64,000 bases of DNA from Myxococcota bacterium. Its GTDB lineage: Bacteria; Myxococcota_A; UBA796. The stretch spans positions 62,001-126,000 of the forward strand of contig JAQXDW010000015.1 of the NCBI GenBank assembly GCA_029251165.1. The letters are read 5' to 3'. Below, piece after piece: positions 29,569 through 36,866 of this stretch (the first letter of the stretch is position 1; every line of letters starts with the position of its first letter). The notes beneath the pieces were generated by a model, which was given only the letters and a program-made list of their open reading frames with translations, did no database searches and was not told the DNA's origin. The translations under genes and the position numbers were made by a program.

Positions 29569-30678
29569 TCACTCTGGCGGCTGGACAGGAACCACACGCA
29601 CGCTGATGCCCGCCGCAGCGATCCGACCTGAGACCGCGTCGTAGTCAATGGCGCTGCCGTAGAAGAATCGGCCGAGCGATGTGTGGCCGCTCGGCTCGAG
29701 CCCGTCGTCCGAAAACCGGACACTCCACAGCAGCCCTTCCTTGGTGGTCACCGCAGCAAGCGGCACACCATCCTGCTCATACGTGACCACATCAAAGGCA
29801 AAGATCCGCTTCTGTTGACGGTCACGGAGGAGGTTGACCGCGTCGGTGTCGCCGATGTGGGCCGCTTGCAGCGCAAACAACCACAGGTTCCGGTCCCGCT
29901 TGTCCGTCGCACAATTGACCACGAGCAGGCTGTCACCGTGCACGGCCAGATCATTGATCCCCAGACGCGCCGCTGGGTTGAACAGCCGCTGGGTCAGGAC
30001 CGCGCCGTCTTCCAGCCGGACCTGGTGCAGCCCGCCGTCCTCACCACCGGCAATGATGATGCCGTCTCTCCAGGCTGCCAGCCCGCGAATGTGGCGAAGC
30101 GGCTCGTCAGCATGCGCGTAGTCAATGGACTCTGCCATGCGGAGATCCACGGTATGCCGCAGCGTCAGTTCCGCATCCTCGCCCACCGACCAGATCAGGA
30201 GGTGCCCGCTCTCGTGACCGGTGATCAAGTGGTCCTGGCCCTGGTCCGAGACAAACAGACCGCTGACGGCAAAGCCGACATCTGCGGCATAGTGAACCGG
30301 AGTCGGTGTAAACGCCGCTCCCTCCGGTGCCCGCCAGACCAGCAGGGCGTCCTCACCCGCTGAGCTGACGAAAGCGCGCGGGCTGTGTGTCACCAGCATG
30401 CGCACCCCCTCGCCGTCCGGAAGGACCATCGCATCAGCCAGCCTCGCAGCACCGCCCTCCCCAGCGGGAGCCTCCAGCAGGCTGATCGTTCCATCCCAGC
30501 GTCCGACCAGAAAGCGCTCGCTGTCCAGCCAGCGCACCTGCTGTGCCATGGAGTAGGTCACCGCCGGCTCGCCAAACGGGCGGCTCACAGGGCTGTGCGT
30601 TCTCGACGCCAGACAGCCCGAGAGCACCATCGTCAGCACCCAGAGCCACAGCCGTCGAGTCGAGCGGGCAGACGTCAT
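29569..30678 (-). CDS. beta-propeller (WD40-like) lipoprotein
   Basis: The 369-aa product starts MTSARSTRRLWLWVLTMVLSGC, a lipoprotein signal with lipobox LSGC. The body shows repeated blades typical of WD40/quinoprotein-like propellers, for example FVSSAGEDALLVWRAP, LITGHESGHLLIWSV and IIAGGEDGGLHQVRL. This resembles the C-terminal half of the adjacent kinase-STAND protein, which is convergent, so the two may be evolutionarily or functionally related. No ligand or enzyme site is visible. The gene is divergent from the nitrilase lipoprotein across about 65 bp, so they may share a control region. No strong ribosome-binding site precedes the ATG. Confidence 0.85.
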   Translation of the reverse strand: MTSARSTRRLWLWVLTMVLSGCLASRTHSPVSRPFGEPAVTYSMAQQVRWLDSERFLVGRWDGTISLLEAPAGEGGAARLADAMVLPDGEGVRMLVTHSPRAFVSSAGEDALLVWRAPEGAAFTPTPVHYAADVGFAVSGLFVSDQGQDHLITGHESGHLLIWSVGEDAELTLRHTVDLRMAESIDYAHADEPLRHIRGLAAWRDGIIIAGGEDGGLHQVRLEDGAVLTQRLFNPAARLGINDLAVHGDSLLVVNCATDKRDRNLWLFALQAAHIGDTDAVNLLRDRQQKRIFAFDVVTYEQDGVPLAAVTTKEGLLWSVRFSDDGLEPSGHTSLGRFFYGSAIDYDAVSGRIAAAGISVRVVPVQPPE

Positions 30679-30743
30679 CGGGAGAGAGCTTAGTCTTCAC
30701 ACACACAACACGCAAAGTCGATGCCATGGGGATAGCCGCACTC

Positions 30744-31604
30744 ATGAGCGCCAGCCGACGAGCCTTCCTACAGTCCGCCGCTGCCACAGCTGCGCTGACG
30801 GCCTGTAGGAGACACACGCAGGCAGGGAGGGTACCGACCGTTGTTCCCATCGCCCTGCTTCATCTCGCACCGCAGGCGGGTGCTGTGGCCGAGAACCGCA
30901 GCGCGCTGCTGCGTGCCATTCAGACCGCGGCCGCTGCTGGCGCACGCTGGATCCTCACGCCCGAGCTGTGCATCAGCGGGTATGCCTTCGCGGATCTGAT
31001 CGGGACCGACTGGATCCAGCCGCAGCCAGACGGCTGGGTCGCCACGCTCCAGGCCTCCGCGCGTGAGCACGCGGTGACCCTGTTTGTCGGTCTGCCCGAG
31101 CGCGACGCCATCACAGACCGACTCCACAACACGCTGCTGGCCATTGGCCCCAGCGGGAAGATCCTGGGCCGGCACCGCAAGATCCGCACCATCACGGTCG
31201 GCTCAGAGGCGTGGTCCAGCCCCGGCGACGAGGCCGTTCCCGTAGCCACACCCCTGCTCGGTCCCGTCGGACTGCTGATCTGTGCCGATGCCTGCGACAG
31301 CACGCTGGCCACCGCGCTCAAGGCACAGGGCGCACGCCTGCTGGTCTCGGCAGCCAACTGGGCACCGGGCCAGTATGGTCCTGCTGGTGAGTGGGAGGAA
31401 TGCTCCGCCAAGAGCGCGCTGCCGATGATTGTCTGCAACCGCACCGGTGTAGGCCGAACCCTGGACTTCAGCGCATCAGAGAGTGTTGTGGTGTGTCGGG
31501 GCGAGCGCGTCTTGACCCTGTCCTCCGCCACCCCGGCGGCGTTCCTGCTGCAATGGGACCGCCTGGCGGAAGCGCCCGTGTCACACACAAGGATCGATCT
31601 GTGA
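30744..31604 (+). CDS. Tat-exported nitrilase-superfamily hydrolase lipoprotein
   Basis: The 286-aa product begins MSASRRAFLQSAAATAALTAC, a twin-arginine signal (SRRAFLQ) ending in a lipobox-like LTAC. The body is a carbon-nitrogen hydrolase with the expected Glu-Lys-Cys triad: E in LTPELCISGYAF, K in GRHRKIRT, C in LLICADACDS. The family cleaves C-N bonds in amides or nitriles. Export via Tat implies the enzyme folds in the cytoplasm before crossing. ATG 30744 is favoured because the twin-Arg is then near the N-terminus; ATG 30726 is possible. The stop overlaps the GTG start of the CbiZ-like gene by 4 bp (GTGA), so the two are translationally coupled and may act on the same cobamide-related amide chemistry. 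Confidence 0.85.
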   Translation: MSASRRAFLQSAAATAALTACRRHTQAGRVPTVVPIALLHLAPQAGAVAENRSALLRAIQTAAAAGARWILTPELCISGYAFADLIGTDWIQPQPDGWVATLQASAREHAVTLFVGLPERDAITDRLHNTLLAIGPSGKILGRHRKIRTITVGSEAWSSPGDEAVPVATPLLGPVGLLICADACDSTLATALKAQGARLLVSAANWAPGQYGPAGEWEECSAKSALPMIVCNRTGVGRTLDFSASESVVVCRGERVLTLSSATPAAFLLQWDRLAEAPVSHTRIDL

Positions 31605-32401
31605 AGATGCTGACCACGCTGCTCCTGCTCGCCTCGCTGACGGCTCAAGCGGCCACCCCGGTGAGCGTGCCGGAAGACTTCGCCCTCTCCGCGGAGGTGG
31701 TCAACGGCGAGCGGTGGGGATGGTGGGAGAAGAGCCTGATCGTGACGCTGCCCGAGCCGATCCGGGTCCTGTCGAGCAACGAGGGCTTTGTGCAGGCCCT
31801 CGCCGTCGTGAACCATGCTGCACACCCCCTGCTGTGGGTCAAGGCGTTCGAGGAGCTGGGGTCTGAAGCGAGCTCGGGTGGTGATGTGTACCTCTCCGAG
31901 GTCGAGGAACGCCTCTCCACGGCGCGCGCGGTCACCCAAGCCCAGCTGGCGCTGACCGCCACCGCTGCAGACATGGACAACCTCGCCGTGGCCACCGAGC
32001 GCTCCGGACCGTTTGTGGTGACGGCCCTGGTGACCGCTGGCGCGCGCAGCAATGCCCACCGAGCCGGAACCGACATGGGCACCAACATCGAGGCCGCTGG
32101 AACCGTCAACGTCATCCTGCTCCTCAACGCTCAGCTCACCGATGGGGCGCAGACCAACGCCGTGATCATGGCAACGGAGGCCAAGACCGCCGCGTTTCAG
32201 GACCTCAGCGTTCCCAGCAGCTACACCCCCAGTGTCCTGGCCACTGGTACCGGCACCGACACCGTCATCGTGGTGCCATCCAGCACCGGTCCTGAGGTCA
32301 CGTACGCTGGCGGACATGCGGTGATCGGGGGCCTGATTGCCCGCGCCACCCATCGCGCAGTGAAGCAGGCGCTGATCAAGCAGAACGGCTTCTCGGAGTA
32401 G
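31601..32401 (+). CDS. cbiZ: exported adenosylcobinamide amidohydrolase (CbiZ-like)
   Basis: The 266-aa protein carries CbiZ-family signatures: VVTALVTAGARSNAHRAG, GTVNVILLLNAQL, MATEAKTAAFQDL, LATGTGTDTVIVV and YAGGHAVIGGLIARA. CbiZ (adenosylcobinamide amidohydrolase) removes the nucleotide-loop side of cobamides or hydrolyses adenosylcobinamide to cobyrate, and is used in B12 salvage or remodelling. GTG 31601 is taken as the start because AAGGAT lies 6-7 nt upstream and GTGA overlaps the preceding stop; the ATG at 31607 is the alternative. The first residues (MKMLTTLLLLASLTAQA) form a clear signal peptide, so the enzyme should act outside the cytoplasm, which is unusual for archaeal CbiZ. 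It is coupled to a Tat-exported nitrilase. Confidence 0.85.
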   Translation: MKMLTTLLLLASLTAQAATPVSVPEDFALSAEVVNGERWGWWEKSLIVTLPEPIRVLSSNEGFVQALAVVNHAAHPLLWVKAFEELGSEASSGGDVYLSEVEERLSTARAVTQAQLALTATAADMDNLAVATERSGPFVVTALVTAGARSNAHRAGTDMGTNIEAAGTVNVILLLNAQLTDGAQTNAVIMATEAKTAAFQDLSVPSSYTPSVLATGTGTDTVIVVPSSTGPEVTYAGGHAVIGGLIARATHRAVKQALIKQNGFSE

Positions 32402-32535
32402 CCAGTCCGCAGCCCAGACCGCTGTGCTGACGGCGAGCCCCTGAGGTCGCACCGCCCGGTCAACCGCATGCGGTGATGGGTCCGAGAGCGATCTCATGAG
32501 TGCCGCGCAGGACCATCAGATATACTGCCTTGTAC

Positions 32536-32542
32536 AAGGAGG
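32536..32542 (+). promoter_or_regulatory. perfect ribosome-binding site deciding a TTG start
   Basis: AAGGAGG lies 8 nt before TTG at 32551. This decides the start of the 102-aa gene in favour of TTG 32551 over an ATG at 32500 that has no comparable site. A TATACT box is at 32521-32526 with no clear -35 element. Confidence 0.6.
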
Positions 32543-32550
32543 ATTCAGCT

Positions 32551-32859
32551 TTGTCGTACACCACAACCACCGACCGCATCTTGTCCATTCGCTGGAGCGG
32601 TCGCGGCAAGGTCGCGCGTCGGCGGAGTGCATGGGGCGGTCAGATCAACGCCTGGGGCACCCAGCGCCTGAGCACCGACACCTACATCATCCCCAAGCGC
32701 ATCACGATCGAGGAGATCGCCGATGCCCTGGAGTCGGTCCTGCTCCCCAGCGACGCAGCAGTCCTGGCCTACCCCTACGGCAGCACCGCGTCTGGAGCCT
32801 CCGCCATGCGCCTCCGCTTGTTCGGCAGCGATGCGCAGACCGATCTTGGAGAGTCGTAG
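32551..32859 (+). CDS. small conserved-looking protein, unknown function
   Basis: The 102-aa product starts at TTG (MSYTTTTDRILSIRW) behind a perfect AAGGAGG site. It is basic, with GRGKVARRRSAWGGQ, then TYIIPKRITIEEIADALESVLL and a Gly/Ser-rich AVLAYPYGSTASGASAM near the end. I recognise no domain. The segment ITIEEIADALESVL is probably a helix, and the AYPYGSTASG region may be a loop with an adjacent beta strand. It sits after the CbiZ-like gene and before a convergent TetR gene with only 20 bp between stops. Could be a small nucleic-acid-binding or regulatory protein, but this is a guess. Confidence 0.6.
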   Translation: MSYTTTTDRILSIRWSGRGKVARRRSAWGGQINAWGTQRLSTDTYIIPKRITIEEIADALESVLLPSDAAVLAYPYGSTASGASAMRLRLFGSDAQTDLGES

Positions 32860-32879
32860 GCATCCGCGCGCAGCGGTGC

Positions 32880-33491
32880 TCACCCGGGCGCAGCCAGCAG
32901 CACCTGGAATGCCAGCCGTGCCTGCTCGCGGATCCGCTCTGGAGGCTCACCGGCTCCCATCTGCATCAGGACTGTGGTGAGCTGGGTGTCGATGTAGTGT
33001 GCCGCCAGCTCCGTCGAGAGGGATGGATTCACCGCTCCCTGCGCGAGGGCCCGTCGATACCAGTCCCCGAAGACGCCACGGCGATGCTGCTCCATTCGCG
33101 CGACACGTGCGGTCGTCTCCGCGCCGAGGCGTGAGCGCGCGAGCCGCAGCTCGGTAAACAGGCACCCCGCAGGAGCGTCGGTCACAGCGGTCGATCCCAC
33201 AATGAGCCGCTCGACAAGCACAGCAAAAGGCACCGGCAGGGCGAGCGCATCCAGCACCGGCTGAATGATGGACTGGCTGTAGTGCTCAAGCGCAGCCGCC
33301 ATGAGCCCGTCCTCACCGCCAAATTCGCGGTAGAGCGCCGGCTTGGAGATCTGAGCACGGCGACACACCTCGTTCAGCGAAAGGCTGTAGAAGCCCTCAC
33401 GCCAGTAGTTGTCCACGACGCGCACGAGGGCACCCTGACGATCGAAGGTCTTTGGACGGCCCGGACGCCGTCTGTGGTTGTCATCGCTCAT
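32880..33491 (-). CDS. TetR/AcrR-family transcriptional regulator
   Basis: The 203-aa product has the N-terminal TetR helix-turn-helix (GRPKTFDRQGALVRVVDNYW, SLNEVCRRAQISKPALYREF) at residues about 10-60 and a helical ligand-binding C-terminal domain. TetR proteins usually repress their own promoter and a neighbouring gene until a small molecule binds. The intergenic region to the divergent gene at 33730 holds two nearly identical quasi-palindromic sites (listed separately), so the DUF457-like membrane-protein gene is the likely target as well as itself. The ligand is unknown. It is convergent with the small 102-aa gene. Confidence 0.92.
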   Translation of the reverse strand: MSDDNHRRRPGRPKTFDRQGALVRVVDNYWREGFYSLSLNEVCRRAQISKPALYREFGGEDGLMAAALEHYSQSIIQPVLDALALPVPFAVLVERLIVGSTAVTDAPAGCLFTELRLARSRLGAETTARVARMEQHRRGVFGDWYRRALAQGAVNPSLSTELAAHYIDTQLTTVLMQMGAGEPPERIREQARLAFQVLLAAPG

Positions 33492-33590
33492 GCGTCACCC
33501 CGATCGCTCCCCAACCCAGCAGTCGCTCGGAGAGCGACTCCGCCATCGCCCGTGAGCAGACCCATTATTTATAAGCCTGCCACATTTACA

Positions 33591-33606
33591 ACTGATCGGT
33601 ACAAAA
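33591..33606. promoter_or_regulatory. candidate TetR operator, left copy
   Basis: ACTGATCGGTACAAAA contains a quasi-palindromic core, ACTGATCGGT, with 8 of 10 positions symmetric. It is 14 of 16 identical to the reverse complement of the right copy. Such GATC-centred dyads are typical for TetR-family sites. Confidence 0.5.
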
Positions 33607-33610
33607 CATC

Positions 33611-33640
33611 TTGACGTCATGACGAGACCAGAGATATCGA
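33611..33640 (+). promoter_or_regulatory. candidate promoter for the DUF457-like gene, flanked by operators
   Basis: TTGACG (33611-33616) and TATCGA (33635-33640) are 18 bp apart between the two dyad sites. TetR binding at either site would overlap this promoter. Confidence 0.35.
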
Positions 33641-33656
33641 TTTTGTACTGATTAGT
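33641..33656. promoter_or_regulatory. candidate TetR operator, right copy
   Basis: TTTTGTACTGATTAGT is the inverted near-copy of the left site, 34 bp away. The two arms face each other across the presumed DUF457-gene promoter. Confidence 0.5.
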
Positions 33657-33729
33657 AAAATAAATCGAGACCTCATCGGACTGGCGCAGCATCGCTCCAC
33701 GCTGGTGGACACCTCGTCTTGGAGAAACA

Positions 33730-34419
33730 ATGGTCGCAGGACACTTCGCCACCGCCCTGGTTGCTCAACAGCACGCCCCCCGAGGCACGCTCGCCTTCTA
33801 CCTGGTGATCTCGCAGCTTCCCGATGCCCTCTGGCATCTCTTCCACTTTCTCGGCTTAGAGCCGACCCTGCCTGAGAATCCGATGCTGGCGAGCCTGGAC
33901 AACATGCAGGCCGAGATGACCTACAGCCACGATCTCCTCCCGTCGCTGATCTGGATTGCGCTCGCCGTCCTTGCGGGTCGCGGCTTCTTTGGCCACTGGC
34001 GGCCTGGGTGGATGGCCGGTGCCCTCGTCGTGACACACATGCTCTGCGATGCCATCAGCGGCCACACGCACTACGTCTCTGGACCCGACAGCGCGGCGAT
34101 CGGACTCGGTCTCTATGCAACGGCTCCGTACCTTGCGCTGGCCATCGAGGGTGTGTTCACGATCGGCGTGATGGCCTGGGTCTTCCGCACGGACGCCAAG
34201 GAGGGCGTGCGTCGCAGTCGTGCCACGCTGACGGTGTGGGCCGCTGTGTTTGTCGGGAGCATCATCATGATGGCACCGTCTGCCGAGCTCTCGCTGGTCG
34301 AGATGACCGGGATGGCACCCATCGCGGCGCTGTCCGGCACCCTCGTCCCAGGCCTGATCGGCATGTACCTGATGATGTTCATCGCCCTGCTCTGGGCAGA
34401 CGCACAGCCGACCGTCTGA
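33730..34419 (+). CDS. DUF457-like membrane protein (metal-dependent hydrolase type)
   Basis: The 229-aa product is a polytopic membrane protein with about six hydrophobic segments. It has the N-terminal MVAGHFATALVAQQHAPRG and QLPDALWHLFHFLG motifs resembling YbcI/DUF457-type membrane-bound predicted metal-dependent hydrolases, whose conserved His/Asp residues (AGH, PDALWH) may bind a metal. TYSHDLLPSL and MLCDAISGHTHY supply further His/Asp candidates. GGAGA lies 5 nt before the ATG. It is divergent from a TetR regulator and likely controlled by it. The substrate is unknown; the hydrolase annotation of the family is itself predicted. Confidence 0.75.
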   Translation: MVAGHFATALVAQQHAPRGTLAFYLVISQLPDALWHLFHFLGLEPTLPENPMLASLDNMQAEMTYSHDLLPSLIWIALAVLAGRGFFGHWRPGWMAGALVVTHMLCDAISGHTHYVSGPDSAAIGLGLYATAPYLALAIEGVFTIGVMAWVFRTDAKEGVRRSRATLTVWAAVFVGSIIMMAPSAELSLVEMTGMAPIAALSGTLVPGLIGMYLMMFIALLWADAQPTV

Positions 34420-34530
34420 TGCGGTGGCGGGTCCGCTCAGGCTCAGCGAGGGATCTCAGCGGTCGTGCCCTGCCCGGCCTCCTCCGCAGACTCCTGCCCC
34501 CCGCCCCGTGGAGCGCAGGCCCTGCCCCCG

Positions 34531-34902
34531 TCAGCACAGCCCCAGAAACAGCCACCCTGCAATCAATGCCACCCCTCCCAGCGGGGTGACCGGTCCCAGC
34601 CAGCGGGGGCCGCCGAGTGCGAGTCCATACAGGCTGCCCGAGAACAAGACGATGCCCACCGTGAATGACACAGAGGCCAAGGTCGTCATGTTCACGATGC
34701 TGCCCGGCAGCTGGATCGAGAAGGCCACGAGCATCAGGGCCAGGGCATGAATCAGGTGGTAGCGAACCGCCGTATCCCAGGTGCCCACTCGACCGCTGGC
34801 TTCCAGCCGAGACCTGAGCGCATGCGCCCCGAAGGCACCCGCCGCCACCCCCAGGGCCCCCATGCTCGCTGCCACCATCTGAATCAGCTCGCTCTTGTCC
34901 AT
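34531..34902 (-). CDS. DUF423 family membrane protein (YwdK/YgdD type)
   Basis: The 123-aa product has the hallmark N-terminal motif GALGVAAGAFGAHALRSRL followed by TWDTAVRYHLIHALALMLVAF, identifying DUF423. It has four transmembrane segments including VSFTVGIVLFSGSLYGLALGG and LGGVALIAGWLFLGL. The start at 34902 (MDKSELIQ) is supported by GGAGG 8 nt upstream; the longer frame adds 31 unrelated residues. Function of the family is not established. It is convergent with the DUF457-like gene. Confidence 0.92.
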   Translation of the reverse strand: MDKSELIQMVAASMGALGVAAGAFGAHALRSRLEASGRVGTWDTAVRYHLIHALALMLVAFSIQLPGSIVNMTTLASVSFTVGIVLFSGSLYGLALGGPRWLGPVTPLGGVALIAGWLFLGLC

Positions 34903-35415
34903 GACACACCTCCACAGCAACCATCGAGTCGGTTCACAGAGCATGAGCCCCCGGTAGCCTATCGAGGCTCCTGGTCGCGCACATGTAAAGAGCAACGACC
35001 GTGGCCAGAAAATTCGTCACGCCTTTCCAGCATGTTGTGGACTGAGGGGCTCGACGAGCAGAGCCCGCTGCATGGACTGACCCACCACACACCCTGAGCG
35101 GCAAGAGGTCCAGCAGGCGCGCTGCCGGTACGCTTCAGTGCCGTGACAGACACGCGCATCGCAAGACAAAAACTGTGGATCCATGCCACGGGCGTGCATC
35201 TGTGGTGCCTTCGCCTCCAGGGCCCACCACCCTTAACGTTTACTTATTGCTATTGCGATTACATTGCATTTAGTTAGGGTGCGTCATGTCTATAGGAGCA
35301 GTCGGCTCTCGCTCCCGGGCGCTCTTTTTTGGTCTCGTCTTTCAGAAGGGGGGCCATCGCAGATGGCACCCAAAAACCTATTGACTGCTTAAAAGTACAA
35401 ATAAGAGAACATCAA
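34903..35415. other. divergent intergenic region upstream of the CobW-family gene
   Basis: This 513-bp gap between the divergent DUF423 and CobW genes has no credible coding frame. Its right part, about 35235-35285, is strikingly AT-rich and carries a possible operator (listed separately). A run of six T at about 35324-35329 lies between that stretch and the ATG. Confidence 0.5.
35254..35268 (+). promoter_or_regulatory. candidate metal-regulator operator upstream of the CobW-family gene
   Basis: TGCGATTACATTGCA is a 15-bp quasi-palindrome (TGCnAT-nnn-ATnGCA). It sits in an AT-rich stretch with ATTGC repeated at 35246, 35252 and 35263. COG0523 genes are often Zur- or Fur-family controlled, but this site does not match a classical Zur box, so regulator identity is open. 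Confidence 0.35.
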
Positions 35416-36645
35416 ATGCAACAGACACCGCAGCCGAGCTCCAGCCAACCTCGCCTCCCCGTCACGGTCCTGTCGGGCTTTCTCGGAGCCGGGAAGACCA
35501 CCCTCCTCAACCAGGTGCTCAACAATCGAGAGGGCCGGCGAGTCGCGGTGATCGTCAACGACATGAGCGAGGTCAACATCGACGCAGCGCTCATCGAGCG
35601 TGGCGGCGCTGAGCTCAGCAGAACCGATGAGACGCTGGTCGAGATGTCGAATGGATGCATCTGCTGCACCCTGCGCGATGACCTGCTCGTCGAGGTCTCT
35701 CGGCTCGCACGGGAGGGACGCTTTGACTACCTGCTGATCGAGTCCACTGGCATCTCAGAGCCCATCCCAGTGGCTCAGACCTTCACCTTCGAGGACGAGA
35801 ACGGGACGAGTCTTAGTCAGATCTCTCGCCTCGACACGATGGTCACGGTCGTAGACGCAGCGAGCTTCTTGCGGGACTACAACGCAGCCGAAGCGCTCAA
35901 GGAGCGCGGCGAGTCGCTGGGCGAAGAAGACCACCGAACGGTCACGGATCTGCTCATCGACCAAGTCGAATTTGCAAATGTCATCGTGCTCAACAAGCGC
36001 GATCTCGTGAGCAATGACCAGGCACTTGAGGTCCAGGCCATCCTCAAAGCCCTCAACCCTGGCGCCAGCATCCACATCGCGACGCTCGGCCAAGTTCCGC
36101 TTGAGAGTGTTCTCGACACGGGGCTGTTCGACTACGACAAGGCTGCACGGTCCGCCGGATGGATTCGAGAGTTGCAAGGCGAGCACACGCCTGAGACTGA
36201 AGAATACGGAATCTCGAGCTTCACCTATCAGACCTCGCAGCCTTTCGACGCTGAGAAGCTGTGGTCCTTCCTCCACGACGGCGACAACTGGAGCGGCGTG
36301 CTCCGCTCCAAGGGCTTCTTCTGGATCGCAGCAGACCACCAGACCGCCTACGAGTGGGCGCAAGCTGGTGGAATCAGCAACCTGAACCCTGCCGGGACGT
36401 GGTGGGCAGCCATGCCTCGCGAGCACTGGGACGGGCAGCGCCCCGACCAGAAACCCAACTGGCACCCGCGCTTCGGCGACCGCGCCCAGCAGATCGTCTT
36501 CATCGGACAGAATATCGACGAGGACGAGATCCGAGCAAACCTCGATGCATGCCTGCTCGACGAAGACCTGGCCAACGCGGACCACGAGACCTGGGCAGCA
36601 CTGCCGAACCCCTTTCCCGAATTTGAATCACCAGACGAGGAATAG
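35416..36645 (+). CDS. CobW/COG0523-family GTP-binding metallochaperone
   Basis: The 409-aa protein has the COG0523 G3E GTPase core: Walker [16 protein letters not shown] (about residues 21-35), the metal-binding CxCC motif CICCTL (in [15 protein letters not shown]), the ESTGISEP motif, and the G4 motif [12 protein letters not shown]-terminal CobW_C domain includes [18 protein letters not shown]. The family delivers zinc, cobalt or other metals to target enzymes at the expense of GTP; some members are zinc-starvation proteins. The substrate metal cannot be told from sequence. ATG 35416 is the preferred start. The nearby cobamide-related genes could suggest cobalt, but the operator evidence is weak. 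Confidence 0.92.
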   Translation: MQQTPQPSSSQPRLPVTVLSGFLGAGKTTLLNQVLNNREGRRVAVIVNDMSEVNIDAALIERGGAELSRTDETLVEMSNGCICCTLRDDLLVEVSRLAREGRFDYLLIESTGISEPIPVAQTFTFEDENGTSLSQISRLDTMVTVVDAASFLRDYNAAEALKERGESLGEEDHRTVTDLLIDQVEFANVIVLNKRDLVSNDQALEVQAILKALNPGASIHIATLGQVPLESVLDTGLFDYDKAARSAGWIRELQGEHTPETEEYGISSFTYQTSQPFDAEKLWSFLHDGDNWSGVLRSKGFFWIAADHQTAYEWAQAGGISNLNPAGTWWAAMPREHWDGQRPDQKPNWHPRFGDRAQQIVFIGQNIDEDEIRANLDACLLDEDLANADHETWAALPNPFPEFESPDEE

Positions 36646-36866
36646 GGACCCGCAGGAGGCTTGCTTCACAGCGGAACGCTGCTCGGAGCAGCAGGGAAAT
36701 CTGATGGTGCAGTCGACGTGCAGATACCAGTCCTCACAGAGCGGGGATGGTCCGTCTCAAGTCTACCGAGACGCGTCGATGCACCTGATCGGACTTCATC
36801 TTGCCGAAGCGCAGGACCAGCGTGAGCCTCCCATGTGGCGGCATCCGATGGCGGCCCCTCAGTGCC

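Noticed and set aside
35295..35329. Intrinsic terminator or attenuator before the CobW gene
   Set aside because: The T-run is present, but the best stem (GGAGC/GCTCC) has only five pairs, a long loop, and does not abut the T-run.
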